DNA of 64,000 nucleotides from Gerris lacustris (GCA_951217055.1 OX578281.1:10820447-10884446); one strand, 5' to 3'. Shown: positions 9,916 to 22,769, counted from the stretch's first letter. The notes: a model not told the origin generated them from the sequence alone. Program-made: numbers and translations.

Positions 9916-11003
9916 ATACGTTTTCATTATGTTTCAATACGGGTTGAATACAGTTTTTGGATCCAGAGTGTCTATGAAAACTTCGATTCAATAGGGATTG
10001 AATAAGATTTAGATCCAGTTACGATACACTAAATCTGGGATCGTATCTGGATCGAGTTTCATCGAAACACCTGAACTGAGTGTGAGCATCCTTAGCGTGT
10101 TCCAACGTCCTTAGCATGTACTCCACTCTACCAAACACTTTTATTATTATGATTGGTGTAATGAAAACGGATTGAATAAGGATGAAAACGGATTCAATAT
10201 TACTTATGGAAACACCTAACTTTGAAATCCCAAATAAGAATTCAACCTGTTTCCTATCACTCCCCTTCTTTGTAAGAATTTTATAATTCATAATTGAACA
10301 AAACGAACTTGATTTTATTTTGTATTTTTTCTGATTACCTTTTATTTGATCTTGTTTCTCAACATTTTACTGTAACTTTAAAGCCTGTTACTAATGAACC
10401 AGTATTAGTATTAGTCTTTGGCAAATAGGATTTGTTCTGCAGCTCTAACGCTGTTCCGTCTACCCAAAAAACACCTTGTAGACTGTTTTTGTCAGTTCAC
10501 TTTAAAATTCAATCCTGGTCCATGTCCATGCATAGTTTATACGGTTGGCTTTGGACCCTACTATGACGTAGATATAAGGTGTAAGTAAAACACTGTGTCT
10601 AAAGATTGAGTGAGTTTGCTGGCAGTGTATACGTTGAAGGGTCGCCGAGTCAAGATCCCCTGTCTTACAGGATTGGTTGATTAGATATTAATAGTCAACA
10701 CATCTCTCTCTTCCTTCCATGCTCTGCTGGAACACTTCGTCCCGCTCTTACCCTAACATACTTCACCCTCGTTGCATATATGTTCGTCTACCCTCTGGTT
10801 GCTTGGTTAATGCTTGTCAAGAGATTCCTATATCACCCTTATGTCATCCTGTTTCTTCACTTGTACCATCCTCCCAATCCAATTAACTGTGATGAACTTT
10901 ATATTGCGCCCAGCTAAGCCAAACTTGCAACTCTATATTATTATCATCATTTTTGCAACTGTAGGAAAATATTTTTACCTTATTCCATTTTAAATATAAT
11001 TTA
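9916..11003. other. Interval with a possible non-LTR retrotransposon tail
   Basis: No intact gene. 10690-10960 is richer in C and T than its surroundings and ends in TATTATTATCATCAT, a microsatellite tail of the kind seen at 3' ends of non-LTR retrotransposons. No reverse transcriptase frame is visible, so this is only a suggestion. The rest is unique. Confidence 0.25.
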
Positions 11004-11265
11004 TTCTCTGCCAATTAGTGTGGCACATAGCTTCCTCGTGTTCTACGGTTGCATTGTGAACTTTAGAAAAATACTCTGCCAATTAGTGGTCCTCGTGTTC
11101 TAAGGTTGCAACTTATATGGGACCAACAATAGGCTAATATGACCTACCATCCAAATTACAATTAAATCAGATGAGTAGTTTTTTAGATATGTTCCTCCGC
11201 AAAAATTGAGTGACAGACTGACAGACAGCCACTTCACACATCATACCTCTGTACATTTTACCGTC
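11004..11265 (+). repeat. F5 family copy with internal deletion and a repeated start
   Basis: CTCTGCCAATTAGTG occurs twice (11004 and 11076), the second missing GGCACATAG. It then jumps to TTATATGGGACCAACAATAGG and GACAGACTGACAGACAG. Confidence 0.65.
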
Positions 11266-12300
11266 GAAGCAAGTATAGTGTGATCATTAGTGAGCCATAT
11301 AAATCAGAGCATCACGGTGAGGGATCGAACCCACTACCTCGTGTCGCCCTTGAATGGTGTCGCCGAGCAAGAGTGATAAGTAATTTTATCCACAAGTATA
11401 TCCAATAGTATCAAAAGAAAAGAATAAACATAGATTATATTGGATTTCTATGAAATTACATCTTAGATTTCTCTGAGCGCCATTGTACTATACTTCTAGT
11501 ATCAAAAGAATCTCTTTCACTTCTGGTTTTTACATTTTTTCTTAAGAACCGTTTATCAGAATGAAATTAATTTTTCAAAATGTTTCCTTCCATTAGAAGC
11601 TCGACTAATTAAATTGTCAGCCTAATTAATTTATTATTTATCAATTAAAGAAAAGGTCGAGAAATGGATCTTAATAGAAAATGAGCTAAATTGAAAAAGA
11701 TATTGAAACACTTTTTACAATAAACTAGCTGAAGTATACCAGGTGTTGCCGCAACGGAAGGTGGGTGGGGGGGGGGGGGGGGGGTGCAAAATTGCATCAA
11801 GCTTGGAATAATACTGTGAATTTGTATAAAAAATAATAAAATATACACACTCTTATTTGTGCAGAGTGTCCAGTGACTAAATTACTAAATGAGCTTAAGA
11901 CCGTATTCCGTAGACAATTTAAATGGTGGAAGTACCCTACACACCTTTGTACAAAACTTACGAAGTTATTGGCAATATTAAATTTAACAGTGTGTCTTGA
12001 ATAATGTAAAGAGCATGTGTAATAATGTAATGTAATCTTTTATTATTATCAATACTTTTTTTTATTACTAACAGAAATGTAATTAAAGTTATGGTTAAAA
12101 ATATGTATTTTTCGCGCTGGCCGGCGCTTGCGCCGGCCACAAGTTCAGCTAGTATTGCCTATAACATTTTAACTATTAAACTTTGGAAAAAATATATGAG
12201 ACACTTTCAACTTAAAATTTTCTAAGGGATACGATCTTAAGCTATCTATGGTTATCGAGTCAAGGAACACCCTGTATATTCTATAAGATTATATATGCTA
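11266..12300. other. Interval with a B-box-like motif, poly(G) and a GC hairpin
   Basis: GAGGGATCGAACCCAC (about 11319) reads on the minus strand as GGTTCGATCCC, a perfect Pol III B box. No A box is clear, so a tRNA-derived relic is possible only. Poly(G) occupies 11767-11784. A perfect 10-bp stem, TGGCCGGCGC/GCGCCGGCCA with a TT loop, lies at 12118-12139. No gene. Confidence 0.4.
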
Positions 12301-12306
12301 AATTGA

Positions 12307-12730
12307 TTTTATCTCCAGTAGGGAGAAAAAGTTATGATTTTGAACTAGTTTAGAGGGACTAAAGTAAGTCTTTTCATCCCTGAGCTCAAAAAGTAGGGAG
12401 GAAAAGTAAAAGTAGGGCGAAAAAGTAAAGTAGGGCAAAAAAGTAAAGATTGCTACTTAATTATTTTATAAATAGTAGAAAATGTATGGCTAATGTAATG
12501 AAGTTGTTGAAATCAGGTTGGCGACACTGCTTTTTCGATGTTTATCTTTGTTTATAACCTGCATCTAAATAACCTTCTATTTGAGTTTAATTCCAATTCT
12601 TATTTGTTTTTTCTATTGAATTTCTTATTTCTGCTATTAAAAGTGCTAATAATTATTGTTATTTATTAAAATAATAAATAAAAACTGTGCAGCGGACGAA
12701 TATGTGTATTTTCTTCCTACTGGAAATAAA
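12307..12730. mobile_element. F9a copy 2
   Basis: Near-identical to 1441-1849: TTATCTCCAGTAGGGAG start, GTAGGGAGGAAAAGTAAA interior, CTTCCTACTGGAAATAAA end. The inverted ends are 15-17 bp. Confidence 0.6.
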
Positions 12731-12960
12731 ATATTGTATGTACCTCGTGAGTAAAGTGCCATTATTCCCCTCGCGATAATTATCTTCCTCGGCTGCGCCT
12801 CGGGAGCTAATTAGAGTTATTATTATTTAAGAGTCTAATTCCCTCGGCTTCGCCTCGGGGTTTAGGGACCATGGTTCATTTAGCTTCGCCTCAGGAACCA
12901 ACTTTTTTCGCCCAGGGAATAATGGCTTACTTTACTCGCTAGGTGCATAAATAACTATCG
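12725..12960. mobile_element. F9b copy 2
   Basis: ATATTGTATGTACCTCGTG to ACTCGCTAGGTGCATAAATA, with the GC-rich CTCGGCTTCGCCTCGGG core. It carries a short AT-rich insertion near 12812 not present in copy 1. Confidence 0.6.
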
Positions 12961-13034
12961 TACAGTATTATTTAATTTATATTTTTGTCTAATTAATGAT
13001 CTATTATATATTTTTGTCTATTTTTTTGTTGCAG

Positions 13035-13087
13035 GTGAGTTATTAACTAAGTTTGATTCTTTAAGCAGATGCAATATCATAAACAAC
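13035..13087 (+). CDS. Candidate 53-bp internal exon of an unidentified host gene
   Basis: A textbook acceptor (T-rich tract 13000-13030 ending TTGTTGCAG) precedes 53 bp, followed by a strong donor, AAC|GTGAGTAAT. One frame (after 2 nt) is open through the exon: ELLTKFDSLSRCNIINN. The other two frames stop at once. Unlike nearly everything around it, the segment has no other copy in the window, as expected for host coding sequence in a very large intron. I do not recognise the protein. A GTGAGT also occurs at the first base of the exon, so a chance match of splice motifs in AT-rich DNA is possible. Confidence 0.3.
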
Positions 13088-13516
13088 GTGAGTAATATAT
13101 CATATATTTCTATTATCTGTATTTATTACTAATTGTATTTCGTGCTGGTGATCTAATCACGATTAAATAAGTAATCCAAAACAAACAATAGAATATCTCA
13201 ATTCTACTACCTTTATAAATAATTATTATATTTTACTTTTAATTTAAATACAATTTTCTTTACACTGGTTATTCTCTTCTTTTAGTCTAATTTTATTTAA
13301 TAGTTACTTTGAATTAAACATATTTAACAGTCAAATACTATAAATCTTCATTTAAACCATATTTCATCTCATCTAAATGTAGGAATAGGTGCGAAATAGA
13401 GTTGTAAATCAAATTTATCTTGATTTATTTAGATATAGAACAAGACGTATGTTGACATGATGTATGAGAATATATTTATTATTGAACATAAAGAATAAAA
13501 GTTTTGCGCGTGAGTG

Positions 13517-13518
<2 letters not shown>
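13088..13518. other. AT-rich unique interval
   Basis: No repeat relationship or gene seen. If the candidate exon is real, this is intron. Confidence 0.35.

Positions 13519-13589
<71 letters not shown>
13519..13589. repeat. (AT)n microsatellite
   Basis: About 71 bp of pure AT. Confidence 0.95.
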
Positions 13590-13590
<1 letters not shown>

Positions 13591-14556
13591 CCGTGGATAA
13601 TGTGTAAAAAGGGGTTTATAAATGTCAATTGATTTATCGATATGTTAGGGGCACGATGAAATGTGCCCCACCAGCCTGGCACTAAGGTCAATTCAGCACT
13701 CAAGCCTGGTACACAATATTCCCGCTGAAACTGCCTTTTCTCTACGGGCACACGATATTTATTCTAGTATCTCAATCGGATATTGCCATGGAATGGAGGG
13801 TGGGGGGGTAGAACTAGTAAAAAAAGAAGAAGCAGAGAACAAATAACAACGAAAATCGAATATGTGGCTTTGACTTTCAGAGGTATAAAATATTATATAC
13901 CTAGTTTCCAAGTACATATTTGTTTACTTTACTGATTAATGTGAATGTTCAACTGACGTAGAAATAATTATTATTTGGAAGCAACTAGTTAGAATATGTT
14001 GTTAAATGTTTTGATGTTTACTTTACATTATTGTGTTGTAAAATTCAATACATTGTCCTACCGAAATTAGAAAGAAAATTGGTGTTACAAAATCGAAAAA
14101 ACTTCCTTAAATAGATTGTAAGACTGAATTTATACAATGATGTATAATTTTTTCCGTGGTAGGCTGTAAAATAGTAACTTTAGAGCCTAAAAAACATAGC
14201 TAAAATCCATTTTTTCATTACGTGGACTTAAATAATCTTTTCATTACTCCTAGCTGTAAAGAAACATGTTTTTTACGTCCTAGGACGAAAAAAGTTTTTA
14301 TTGTACTGCTGGCAGTTGTCAAAACTTCCGTTAGTAGCGCTGCAGTCTTTGTAGAAATGATTAGTACGATTTAATTCCGCTAGATGTCAATGCGTTTTAT
14401 TTATCTTTTCTTATAGCGTAACCTCTTTTTAAGGTTTCTTTTTTTAAATCTTAAGTATGTACTAATATTTGTTATTATTGTATTTGATTATTTATTAATA
14501 TTTAATGTTTTTTCATTGTCTGCTACCTCGGAAAAAATAGCAAATGCTACTCGACT
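13590..14556. other. Interval without recognised gene
   Basis: Unique, moderately AT-rich. A short G run (13800-13808) and the pair TTTTTTCATTACGTGG...CCTAGGACGAAAAAAG near 14200-14290 are visible, with weak self-complementarity. Confidence 0.35.
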
Positions 14557-14655
14557 GTGAAGTGTTTTTTCATTACCTTGGCAATTACATTTACTGTCTC
14601 GCTTCGCTTAATGTAATTGCAGAGGTAAAGAAAAAACTCACTTCACAGCCTAGTA
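14557..14655. repeat. Small foldback element with ~38-bp arms
   Basis: CTGTGAAGTGTTTTTTC..ATTACCT..GGCAATTACATT is mirrored by AATGTAATTGC..AGGTAA..GAAAAAACTCACTTCACAG. The loop holds TCTCGCTTCGCTT. It could be a short MITE or snapback. No gene. Confidence 0.6.
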
Positions 14656-14687
14656 ACATAATATACTATTTTGCTTCCGAGGTTACA

Positions 14688-14930
14688 TAAGGTAACGAAA
14701 GCTTTTTGATTGTTCTAAAGAACGAAACATTTTTTATGTCTCTGATTATAAATATTCCAAGACAGTAATCCGATTCAGACATCAGGAAACATTTTTGGTT
14801 CATTGTCTGTCTGTCGGTCTGTCGCTCAATTTTTGCGAAACAACACATCTTATGAGTGCAATATTAGTACGTGCTGGGATGCGAGGAAGCTATGTGCCAC
14901 ACCAATTGGGAGTCAATTGTGTACAGATGT
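14688..14930 (-). repeat. F5 family copy (reverse, internally deleted)
   Basis: TTTTGCTTCCGAGGTTACATA through TCTGTCTGTCGGTCTGTCGC to AGGAAGCTATGTGCCACACC. The middle third of the family is missing, joining both ends of F5. Confidence 0.7.
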
Positions 14931-15504
14931 TGCAACTTTTATACTAACTAAAGGTCTAGTACAAAGCAGATAGCCTCGTCTTCTGCTTTCGTACCATAGC
15001 TGCACGGAACTGTTATACAATATTTTGTCAACTTTTAAAATTGTTTAAACCCTAACTTCGGCTAAGCGTGGAACTGTTCTACTGCCATATAAATTGGAGA
15101 TCTCCACTAGGTATGAAAAATATTTTTACACGAATTCGCTAACGAACCCGGTGAACTCTAGCATTGAAAATGAAAAAATATTATTATATTTTATATGCTT
15201 GTCATTTAATAGTTAGAGTACACTTGAACTTAAGTATACCAAGGGGAAAAATATGTTACCTTTACACTCTAGTAATTAAGTGAGCGAAAAAAAACATAAG
15301 TGTGCACTACTGGAATATACCTCCACTAGACACGATATGCAAAGAAACACATTATAACAAGCAAAATATTGCATTATAACTTGCAAATAACTTTTTTATT
15401 TCACCGTCAACACAGTAAAAGTGTTATTTTTTATTTACTTTAAGCTTACAATACATTACTGTCACTGTACCATTTAAATAATTGTAATTGACAAAATAAA
15501 TCTT
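14931..15504. other. Interval without recognised features
   Basis: Unique AT-rich DNA, no gene or clear repeat. Confidence 0.35.
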
Positions 15505-16140
15505 TTTTTACTACGTTTTTATTAGCTTGCTTTCTTGTTTGTTTGTTTGTTTGTATGTCCGGTACAAATCTGGCAATCAATTTCTAACTAACTTCCCGAA
15601 TAGCTAGACATTTGAAACTTTTAGCACAGCTCAGAACACGATGATAATGCATTATTTTAATACTTTTAGCCATCTTTCAGCAGAAATTAATTGGTTTTCA
15701 GCAAATTTTGCTGTACGGAAAGTTAGTTCGGAAAAAATCCGCAAGTTATTTTATTTGTTTTGCCATGTCCCATATTTACGTAATCTTCATTTTGACGGGT
15801 TTCAAATTTGTGATAGATAAACATTGAATGACAGCAAAACAGGAAATATCGATTATATTATTTATATTATTTCAAATATATCGATGGCATGCTTTAGATT
15901 TGGTGTTGGGGAGATCCGTTGTACAAAGATTTGTCCTTTTATAGGTTTAAGATCAGCTCTCTAGATGGTTGTAATTTATGTGAAGTAAATAAATTCGTAA
16001 CCATCTTTTTTTCACTAACATTATATGTTATAATATAACAATAACAATTATATTATCAACATTACACACGATTCAACAGAAAATTTAATAACGTAGTATA
16101 TAGAAAGTTCTTTTTATCTTGAAATTATTTTAGATATAAA
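15505..16140 (+). repeat. F12 copy 1 (0.63-kb dispersed repeat)
   Basis: Closely matches 24880-25500 in the same orientation. Shared anchors include TTATTAGCTTGCTTTCTTG, (TTTG)n, CCGGTACAAATCTGGCA, CCCGAATAGCTAGACATTTG, GGTGTTGGGGAGATCCGTTG and TTAAGATCAGCTCTCT. No open frame; class unknown. Confidence 0.75.
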
Positions 16141-16760
16141 TAAAAGAACAAAACAATTATAATAAAATAATAAAAATTGTACTTTCTTGAGATTTAATGT
16201 CACTAGAGTATAAATGCAATTTACATTATTTATTTATAGAAATAGGGATGACAGATTTAAAGCATTTATTTAATTATTTAAAAACTTAATTTCATCCAAT
16301 TCTTTTTTATTTTAGAAAAAATATCAATGTATCATATTTTACATTAAAGTATGACATAAAATGAAGGTGTGACATGGAAAGAAACACTTAAATATTAAAT
16401 AATAAAAATATAATATTTTTTAAGCATAAATATTACATTGTAAAGCTAAGTGAGGGAGAAACGTCGCTTTTATTCTTAGTTTTAAACTATATACTACGCT
16501 ATTATAATATCTGTCATGAAAAATCATTAATAAAAGATTTTCATTGTTGTTTTATATTTTAATGCATTTTATATTTTTGTAAAATGTAAGGAAGTGAGAA
16601 AATCATTTTTCTTATAAATTATTAAAAAACTAAAAACATTTTTTTTATTTCAATGTGTAATTCTGACAAAATATAATTCTTTTGATACGTTTTTCTTCTG
16701 GGTAAAATATATTCTTTAACAATAATTTACATTACTATATACAGTGAACTTAAAGAGTAT
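16141..16760. other. AT-rich interval
   Basis: Very AT-rich with no gene and no repeat relationship noticed. Confidence 0.35.
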
Positions 16761-16764
16761 ACTA

Positions 16765-17262
16765 TTATTATATAGCAAACCCTCTGTTCACTCGAACATA
16801 GATTATGTTTTTTGATTGTAGTTCCATATTATTGTTACTATTATGTAGCAAACCTTCTGTTCACTCGAACATAGATTATGTTTTTTGATTGAAGATCCAT
16901 ATTATTGTTATACTATTATATTAGCAAACCTTCTGTTCACTCGAACATAGATTATGTTTTTTGATTAAAATTCCATATTATTATTTCTATTAAATAGCAA
17001 ATCATCTGTTCACTCGAACATAGATTATGTTTTTTGATTGAAGTTCCATATTATTGTTACTATTATATAGCAAACCTTCTGTTCACTCTAACATAGATTA
17101 TGTTTTTTGATTGAAGTTCCATATTATTGTTACTATTATATAGCAAACCATCTGTTCACTCTAACATAGATTATGTTTTTTGATTGAAGCTCCATATTAT
17201 TGTTACTATTATATAGCAAACCTTCTGTTCACTCGAACATAGATTATGTTTTTTGATTGAAG
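16765..17262. repeat. 73-bp tandem array, 7 units
   Basis: The unit contains TATAGCAAACCWTCTGTTCA, CTCGAACATAGATTATG, TTTTTTGATTGAAG and TTCCATATTATTG. Units start at about 16774, 16847, 16923, 16996 and so on, a period of 73-76 bp. The last unit runs directly into an F13 copy at GTTCCTTATGGCACC. Confidence 0.88.
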
Positions 17263-18110
17263 TTCCTTATGGCACCTTACAGCGTCTAGAGCAGCGGTTC
17301 TCAACCTGTGGTATGCGTACCCCTTGGGGGTACGCGAAAATGTGTAAGGGGTACGCGGTGAATTAAAAAATTTTAAAAAGGTTTTTTGTTTACTTTTCTG
17401 TCTAATAAATAAACACTTTTTAGTAAAATGTCAATTGAAAAGTCTTGTTTGGAATTAAAATTACCTATTTACAGCTGTTTCTGTGATGTACCAATATTAG
17501 CAGCAGTTAAACAAAACTTCATCTTATATAAAAAGTATTTATAAGAATAAGGGGTTGTTATTAGGGGGTACACAGAGTTAATCATACAAAATAGGGGTAC
17601 GTGGGTTGAGAACCGCTGGTCTAGAGAATGGGAATGAATCCGATAATAAATGACCGGCGACAAAACCAAACGTCACAAAATCGACCGATTACGATAACTT
17701 GAGTAAAAGCTGACCGATTTAATTGAATTTTGGTACACATATTCATTTTACGTATGCCCAGGACGAGTTAGTTAGACTATATTATCTTCCCAAGCGTTCG
17801 CGTGCAACGCTCGCGTAAACGTGAGCTTCAAATGTAAAATTGGAATTTTTGGACAGGAATCGAATTCTAACATTATCTATTGAATGAGACAAACAACTTT
17901 TTAAAACAAAGTTGTTTAGTGAAACCAACAACGACACCGCTATCAAGTGTTAAAGATCTCTAAAACTATTAAAACTGACCCAAACATTTATAATAGAGAA
18001 AACGTTTTTACCTATATCTTACGTTCTAACGTAACGATTTTAATAAAAATGCGTATACATCTAAAGTACAATTGAAACAGGCAGGTAAAATTCAACCAGA
18101 TACAAGCGCT
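17263..18110 (+). repeat. F13 copy 1, split by a hAT insertion
   Basis: GTTCCTTATGGCACC (17263) resumes after the hAT element as GAATGGGAATGAATCC. It continues through CCGATTTAATTGAATTTTGG, CAACGCTCGCGTAAACGTGAG, GAATGAGACAAACAAC and GTGTTAAAGATC to AATTCAACCAGATACAAGC. Other copies: 23260-23790 (reverse), 42060-42400 and 59650-59950. Confidence 0.7.
17292..17618. mobile_element. Non-autonomous hAT-type element, 327 bp, with 8-bp target duplication
   Basis: CAGCGGTTCTCAACC at the left and GGTTGAGAACCGCTG at the right are perfect terminal inverted repeats of at least 15 bp. GTCTAGAG is duplicated at 17284-17291 and 17619-17626. The CAGnGGTTCTCAACC end is a widespread hAT terminus. Subterminal GGGGGTACGCG / GGGGTACGTG repeats are visible. 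No transposase. Confidence 0.9.
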
Positions 18111-19197
<1,087 letters not shown>

Positions 19198-19295
19198 GTA
19201 TGTGTGTGTGTGTATTTAGTTGATGGTATTGTTTTGCAGCCTATTTATTGTCAAATTTATTTAATTTTCCTACTGCTTTTGAAAACTATCAATTT

Positions 19296-20575
19296 TTTAT
19301 TGCTTCCGATCTTACCGAAGGTACAGAAGCTATATATGATCGTTCTGGGGAACGAAAAAATGTATGTTTCCGATATCAAAAACTCAAATCCGTTTCAGAC
19401 TTTAGAGAACATTTTTGGTTCCGTGTCTGTCTGTTGGTATGTCGGTCTGTCTGTGGCTCAATTTTGTGAACCAACATTATCCTAAAAACTACACTCGTTC
19501 GATTTTAATGAAATTTGCATTGTAAGTCACTATTAGCCCATTGTTGGTCCTATATAAGTTTCAACCTTCAGCGTCTATTTTTTTCTCATTTAAATTCGCA
19601 CAAACATATTATATTTATTTTGATCTATATCTTAAAAAGTACTCGTCTGATTTGTATAAAATTTAGATTTTTTGTCGGAAGTAGACCGCAGGTACCATTT
19701 GATTAAATTTAACCCTCTGCGCTTTGTAACTTAAGCTTAAGTGATACTTTAATTCATGGAAAAAATCTTGATTTTGATTAAATTTTGATATTTTAAAATA
19801 AACTGGTAGTGCGTGAAGTCAGTCTCACGTAGAAAGGGTTCGTTGGTATTGTGAACATGGAATTAGTATAAGGGGAGGGGGGGGGGGGAGTTTGAAGTTT
19901 TTTGACAAAATGGCATGGAAAATTAATCTCTTTCTTTAAGAAGGCGGTTATTCTTGGATTCCTAGTAAATCAGATCGAATTGCTATTCTTATTTTTCTAT
20001 GGCCCAGCAGAACGCACATTTTGCATATTTTTAGAAACAGAGGAAATATAGCTTTAGGGGTGAGGGGGGGGGGACCCGCAAGGACCCACACCATTTTAAT
20101 GTTTCTTGACAAAATGGCGCGGAAAATTATAAGCTTTCCACAAGTGCTATATATTTTTTTAATCTACTCTTCAATACCTTTCATATTCCCTAATTTCCCC
20201 ACTTAAAATTAAAAAAAAAAAAAAAAAAAAAATCGCGTGACGTAAGTTATCCACCATTTTGGATTTGAACCGCTGATAATTTTAAGTTCGCTATATTTTT
20301 CCTGTGTGCACGTCAAAACGATCTGCACGACGAATTGGAAAGTTTCATGTTTTTATCTCTTTGATTCAAAAGTTATTGGAACCATACAGAGTGACAGACG
20401 CAGTTACGAAACTAAAAGGGTTTCTTTTCTTGGTTTTACCAACGAAACCATAAAAAAACGGAGGGAAACAACTAAATAAATTAGACAGTAATGGCTTATA
20501 AAAAGCATAAAATCAACAAAGTATGCGATAGGATGCAAGGAAGTTATGTGCCACACTAATTGGCTGTCTATCTAT
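19296..20575 (-). repeat. F5 family copy (reverse), interrupted by an F11 element
   Basis: From TTGCTTCCGATCTTACCG through GTCTGTCTGTTGGTATG and TTGTTGGTCCTATATAAG to about 19790. After the F11 insertion it resumes at AACGGAGGGAAACAAC, AGTAATGGCTTATAAAAAG and ATGTGCCACACTAATTGGC. The uninterrupted order is seen at 47448-47975. Confidence 0.7.
19795..20458 (+). repeat. F11 copy 1, near full length (~0.66 kb)
   Basis: Starts at GTGCGTGAAGTC..TCTCACGTAGAAAGGGTT..CGTTGGTATTGTGAACAT and ends at GGTTTTACCAACGAAACCAT. Contains two 'TTGACAAAATGGCRYGGAAAA' blocks (19902 and 20108), G runs, GTTATCCACCATTTTGG and AAGTTATTGGAACC..CAGAGTGACAGAC. The end motif AACGAAACC faces the start motif GGGTTTCGTTGG, so the ends are weakly inverted. 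Unclassified. Confidence 0.65.
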
Positions 20576-21190
20576 TTTTTATGGTAAATATACATTTGGT
20601 TGTTAATGTATAAATGAAGCATAACTTAACTCCCAAACGCCATTTATCCTGGACCGTTGGTTCTTTTTTTTTCAAACAATTTAGGGATTCATATCCTAGT
20701 TATATGAATCCCTATGATTCGAATCAGTTAGAACTAACTGCTATTATGATCTGTTTTCCCCCTTATCTGTTGTTATCTATTCTTAATAATGAACATGACT
20801 TTTGCTTGTAAACCATTAATTTCACAACTAAAACAATATTTTATTAAAAAATAAAATTGTTAAAAGACTGTGTTAAGCACACAATCTTTAAAGAAAAGTG
20901 TTCATAAAACGATTTATAGTGAAGGCCTAAGACAATATTTATAATCCATTAGGGAACATCAAAGCACCATTATCATTATCTTGTTTATCGACAAGCGTCG
21001 TGTGTTTTTTTATGCCGCAACCATTGTATCATATTTTATAGAACAAAGTGCATTTTGTTGTATGAACCTTGTAAGTACACATTCTGTAATATCTTTAACA
21101 TTATTTTTCGGGCCTGCTTTAATATTACAAATATTATGCGTTATTGTGAGTTACAATAAATATGAAATACATCTTTATCCATTGTCTTTT
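20576..21190. other. Interval without recognised gene
   Basis: Short open frames are unremarkable. GATTCATATCCTAG/TATATGAATCC form a small inverted repeat at 20687-20712. Nothing else seen. Confidence 0.35.
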
Positions 21191-21193
21191 CCT

Positions 21194-21958
21194 AAAATAT
21201 AACTGTGTTTACTCTTATATAGTATAGTATATTATATATTTATCTACGATTGATACGAAATATAACTATGTTTACTCTTATATAGTATAGTATATTATAT
21301 ATTTATCTACGATTGATACGAAATATAACTATGTTTACTCTTATATAGTATACTATATTATATATTTATCTACGATTGATACGAAATATAACTATGTTTA
21401 CTCTTATATAGTATACTATATTATATATTTATCTACGATTGATACGAAATATAACTATGTTTACTCTTATATAGTATACTATATTATATATTTATCTACG
21501 ATTGATACGAAATATAACTATGTTTACTCTTATATAGTATACTATATTATATATTTATCTACGATTGATACGAAATATAACTATGTTTACTCTTATATAG
21601 TATACTATATTATATATTTATCTACGATTGATACGAAATATAACTATGTTTACTCTTATATAGTATACTATATTATATATTTATCTACGATTGATACGAA
21701 ATATAACTATGTTTACTCTTATATAGTATTCTATATTATATATTTATCTACGATTGATACGAAATATAACTATGTTTACTCTTATATAGTATACTATATT
21801 ATATATTTATCTACGATTGATACGAAATATAACTATGTTTACTCTTATATAGTATACTATATTATATATTTATCTACGATTGATACGAAATATAACTATG
21901 TATACTCTTATATAGTATACTATATTATATATTTATCTACGATTGATACGAAATATAA
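21194..21958. repeat. 63-bp satellite array, ~12 units
   Basis: The unit holds ATATAACTATGTTTACTC, TTATATAGTATACTATATT and ATATTTATCTACGATTGATACG. The period is 63 bp (for example GAAATATAAC at 21257 and 21320). Units are almost identical, with early units carrying GTATAGTATA for GTATACTATA. The right end flows without a break into F1 copy 3, whose flank supplies the TCTACGATTGATACGAAATAT part of the unit. Confidence 0.93.
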
Positions 21959-22530
21959 ACATTATATCTCTGTTTAGATGAGTAGAAAGTGATTATTTAC
22001 GTACTTGTATTCATTGCACATGCGCGTCTCATAGTTCTGAAGAATTCCTCTTCTTTACCACGCGGTAAAGAAGAGGAATTCTTCAGCTTTACTCACGGGT
22101 AGCGAGTTTGTTTACATTTAACAAAACTAATTTGGTGTTCTTTTATTAAAGTAACTGTTTATATCGAGTTTTTAGTGAAAAAATATGAGTGAATCAAGTG
22201 ACTTTGTTAATAATGTGGAGAATAATACTCCTCCAGAAATAAATAATTCGGCAAAAAATACAACTCAAGAATTAATGCCATCTTTATCAAGAGAGAGTTA
22301 CGAACTTACATACAGCAAGTTTTTTTTTTTCTGTATTTATTATTTAAATCTAACAATCGTAGATAAAGTACGGTACGCAACTCGTGCGAAAACGGCATTT
22401 TGCATTGCTCGTGTAGTTTTACTACCCTCGCTGTCGCTCGGGTGCAAACTCCACACTCGCATGCAAAATGCTACTTTCTGCACTCGACGCGTAATGTACT
22501 ATTACCTATATTTTTATTCTATAGTCATTG
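21959..22530 (+). pseudogene. F1 copy 3: best-preserved recombinase-like first-exon unit
   Basis: Order: GTATCTCTG-type segment, GCACATGCGCGTCTCAT, a palindrome at 22037-22086 with perfect 23-bp arms and a 4-bp centre, then 99 bp to an ATG at 22185. The frame reads MSESSDFVNNVENNTPP..., then ELMPSLSRESYELTYSKF, and then enters a poly(T) and AT-rich stretch, which may be the start of an intron. As in copy 1, this resembles the N-terminus of Crypton/ZMYM-type tyrosine recombinase proteins. No downstream catalytic exon is found, so the unit is a fragment or a non-autonomous derivative. Confidence 0.45.
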
Positions 22531-22769
22531 GATAAAATTAAACTATATACAACTGTAATTGTAATGATTGTAAACAGTACCTTTTAAATTTCGGGTTTCC
22601 TTTTTTTAGATTTTTCTTTCTCGTAAAATTAGAGCTCCTAAAAAGTCTCCATACACCGTCAAAATGTTTGCGCAAACATTTTGGTACTCTCATAATTTTG
22701 CGTATTCTACCCGCAATAGTTTTTTAGTGGAATCAGAATCATCTATTTACAGTACGAGTATACTGTCAT

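Noticed and set aside
10690..10960. Coding end of a LINE reverse transcriptase
   Set aside because: No reverse transcriptase motif is readable; only the microsatellite-like tail is suggestive, so it is kept as a low-confidence note.
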